Assembly: GCA_035249985.1 (NCBI GenBank)
Contig: DATFFP010000090.1
Span: 1-23,966, forward strand
Reading direction: 5' to 3'
DNA length: 23,966 bases
Source: JAICNG01 sp035249985
GTDB taxonomy: Bacteria; Gemmatimonadota; Gemmatimonadetes; Gemmatimonadales; Gemmatimonadaceae
Made by a program: the position numbers and the translations under genes. The notes beneath the pieces were generated by a model. It was given only the letters and a program-made list of their open reading frames with translations. It searched no databases and was not told the DNA's origin. How positions within the stretch are numbered: the stretch's first letter is position 1; each line of letters starts with the position of its first letter. Shown one piece after another: positions 22,950 to 23,966 of the stretch.

Positions 22950-23786
22950 ATGTCTAGAATCCTTACTGCAGGAGTTTCCTTTACCCTCGCACTCGCCGCC
23001 TGCACGACGCTGCCCCGTGGGGCGGCACCGACGGGGTGGGCCTTGGCCTGGAGTGACGAGTTCAACGGAGCCGCTGGTGCGGCCGTCGACAGCACGAAGT
23101 GGGTCGCCGACACCGGCGGTCACGGGTGGGGAAATCAGGAGCGCCAGTACTACACGCCACGGGCGAACGCCTTGCTCGATGGTGCTGGGAATCTCGTCAT
23201 CACGGCCCGTGTCGCGGCGGATTCCTCCCGGCGGTGCTGGTACGGCGTGTGTCGCTACACCTCAGCGCGACTCAAGACGAAGGGCCGATTCGAGACCACC
23301 TACGGCCGCTTCGAGGCACGCATTCGCGTCCCGCGCGGACAGGGAATCTGGCCCGCATTCTGGATGTTGGGCGCCGACATCGACCAGGTCGGATGGCCGC
23401 AATGCGGTGAGATCGACGTGATGGAGAACATCGGCCGGGAGCCTCGCACCGTACACGGAACGGTGCACGGGCCCGGCTACGCGGGCGCGAATGGGATCGG
23501 CGGATCTTACACGCTCGCGACCGCGTCGCTCGCCGATGACTTCCACATCTTCGCGGTCGAATGGACGCCGGGCGAGATCCGCTGGCTGATCGATGGGGCC
23601 GAATATCGCCGGCTCACCCCGGCGGACCTTCCGTCCGGAGCGGCGTGGGTTTTCAACCATCCCTACTTCATGCTGCTGAACGTCGCCGTGGGCGGCGCCT
23701 GGCCCGGGGAGCCAGACGCGTCGACGGTGCTCCCGCAGCAGATGCTTGTCGATTATGTGAGGGTGTATGGACGGCGGAGGCGCTGA
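22950..23786 (+). CDS. GH16 beta-glucanase/laminarinase-like lipoprotein
   Basis: The 278-residue product has a lipoprotein signal with lipobox LAAC (Cys18) and one GH16 jelly-roll domain. The catalytic motif GEIDVMENIG is intact, with nucleophile Glu154 and acid/base Glu159. Other family marks are LAWSDEFNG, GRFEARIRVPRGQGIWPAFWM, HIFAVEWTPGEIRWLIDG and a final VDYVRVYG strand. It should cut beta-1,3 or beta-1,3-1,4 glucans at the cell surface or in the periplasm. ATG 22929 is an in-frame alternative, but it lies at the edge of the palindrome and gives a less typical signal peptide; neither start has a clear ribosome-binding site. The final arginines and the TGA stop are within the beginning of the 9-nt repeat array. 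Confidence 0.93.
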   Translation: MSRILTAGVSFTLALAACTTLPRGAAPTGWALAWSDEFNGAAGAAVDSTKWVADTGGHGWGNQERQYYTPRANALLDGAGNLVITARVAADSSRRCWYGVCRYTSARLKTKGRFETTYGRFEARIRVPRGQGIWPAFWMLGADIDQVGWPQCGEIDVMENIGREPRTVHGTVHGPGYAGANGIGGSYTLATASLADDFHIFAVEWTPGEIRWLIDGAEYRRLTPADLPSGAAWVFNHPYFMLLNVAVGGAWPGEPDASTVLPQQMLVDYVRVYGRRRR

Positions 23787-23966
23787 AGGCGCTGAAGGCG
23801 CTGAGGGCGCTGAGGGCCGCCGTTCAGCCCCCTAGCGCCCTTAGCGCCTCTAGCGCCCTTAGCGCCTCTAGCGCCCTTAGCGCCTCTAGCGCCCTTAGCG
23901 CCTCTAGCGCCCTTAGCGCCTCCAGCGCCTCCAGCGCCTCCAGCGCCTCCAGCGCCTCCAGCGCCT
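23779..23966. repeat. Long inverted array of 9-nt units, running off the window
   Basis: The left arm has four units (GGCGCTGAA twice, GGCGCTGAG twice, 23779-23814). After a 21-nt spacer the right arm alternates CGCCCTTAG and CGCCTCTAG for nine units (23836-23916), an 18-nt higher-order repeat. Five CGCCTCCAG units follow (23917-23961) and a partial one runs to the edge. The stop codon of the GH16 gene (TGA 23784-23786) is part of the first unit. The right arm is far longer than the left, so most of it is unpaired or was expanded by slippage. Confidence 0.92.

Noticed and set aside
23836..23966. CRISPR array
   Set aside because: The units are 9 nt and contiguous, with no unique spacers and no cas genes.

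Overview
The window is about 24 kb of high-GC bacterial DNA (roughly 65% G+C by eye). It carries a SusC/SusD outer-membrane pair, many lipoproteins, FG-GAP/VCBS and ASPIC/UnbV proteins, an UnbU-type membrane protein and glycoside hydrolases. This mix suggests Gemmatimonadota, or a related soil phylum such as Acidobacteriota. The assignment is inference; there is no rRNA or marker gene in the window.

Layout. 1-2430 (+): the 3' end of an arginase-family gene, a small ABM-like protein overlapping it by 4 bp, and a soluble two-GAF histidine kinase. 2431-3122: no gene; it holds a 363-bp palindrome of short tandem units, then a sigma70-type promoter, a SAM-II riboswitch and an intrinsic terminator. 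3123-5155 (+): an ATP-grasp protein and an SsuD/SfnG-like flavin monooxygenase, with start and stop codons overlapping, under that riboswitch. 5176-5550 (-): a small unknown protein. 5788-6246 (+): a lipoprotein that is little more than a TonB plug domain. 6393-12414 (+): a YdjC/ChbG-like deacetylase, then SusC and SusD, behind a strong promoter. 12437-17409 (-): a large VCBS/ASPIC lipoprotein and a heme-c-motif VCBS lipoprotein, overlapping by 4 bp. 17506-18380 (+): a small helper protein and an AhpD/carboxymuconolactone decarboxylase-like protein whose CxxC motif reads CxxU through an in-frame TGA. 18405-22707 (-): a GH20 hexosaminidase, then an UnbV-UnbU pair. 22950-23786 (+): a GH16 glucanase lipoprotein.

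How it fits together. Much of the window looks like glycan capture and breakdown at the outer membrane (SusCD, YdjC-like deacetylase, GH20, GH16), with Ca-binding propeller proteins alongside. The SAM-II leader implies that the ATP-grasp and monooxygenase operon is a sulfur-scavenging unit switched off when S-adenosylmethionine is plentiful.

Three things stand out. (1) A candidate selenoprotein at 17802-18380, with a bacterial SECIS-like hairpin 18 nt after the TGA. (2) A SAM-II riboswitch, promoter and terminator in front of an organosulfur-type monooxygenase operon. (3) A family of intergenic inverted arrays built from 9-nt units (consensus GGCGCTRRR). They sit on the stop codons of six genes, and in several cases the unit itself supplies the stop codon. 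Two further palindromes (2553-2915 and 22771-22930) have the same design with other 7- or 9-nt units.
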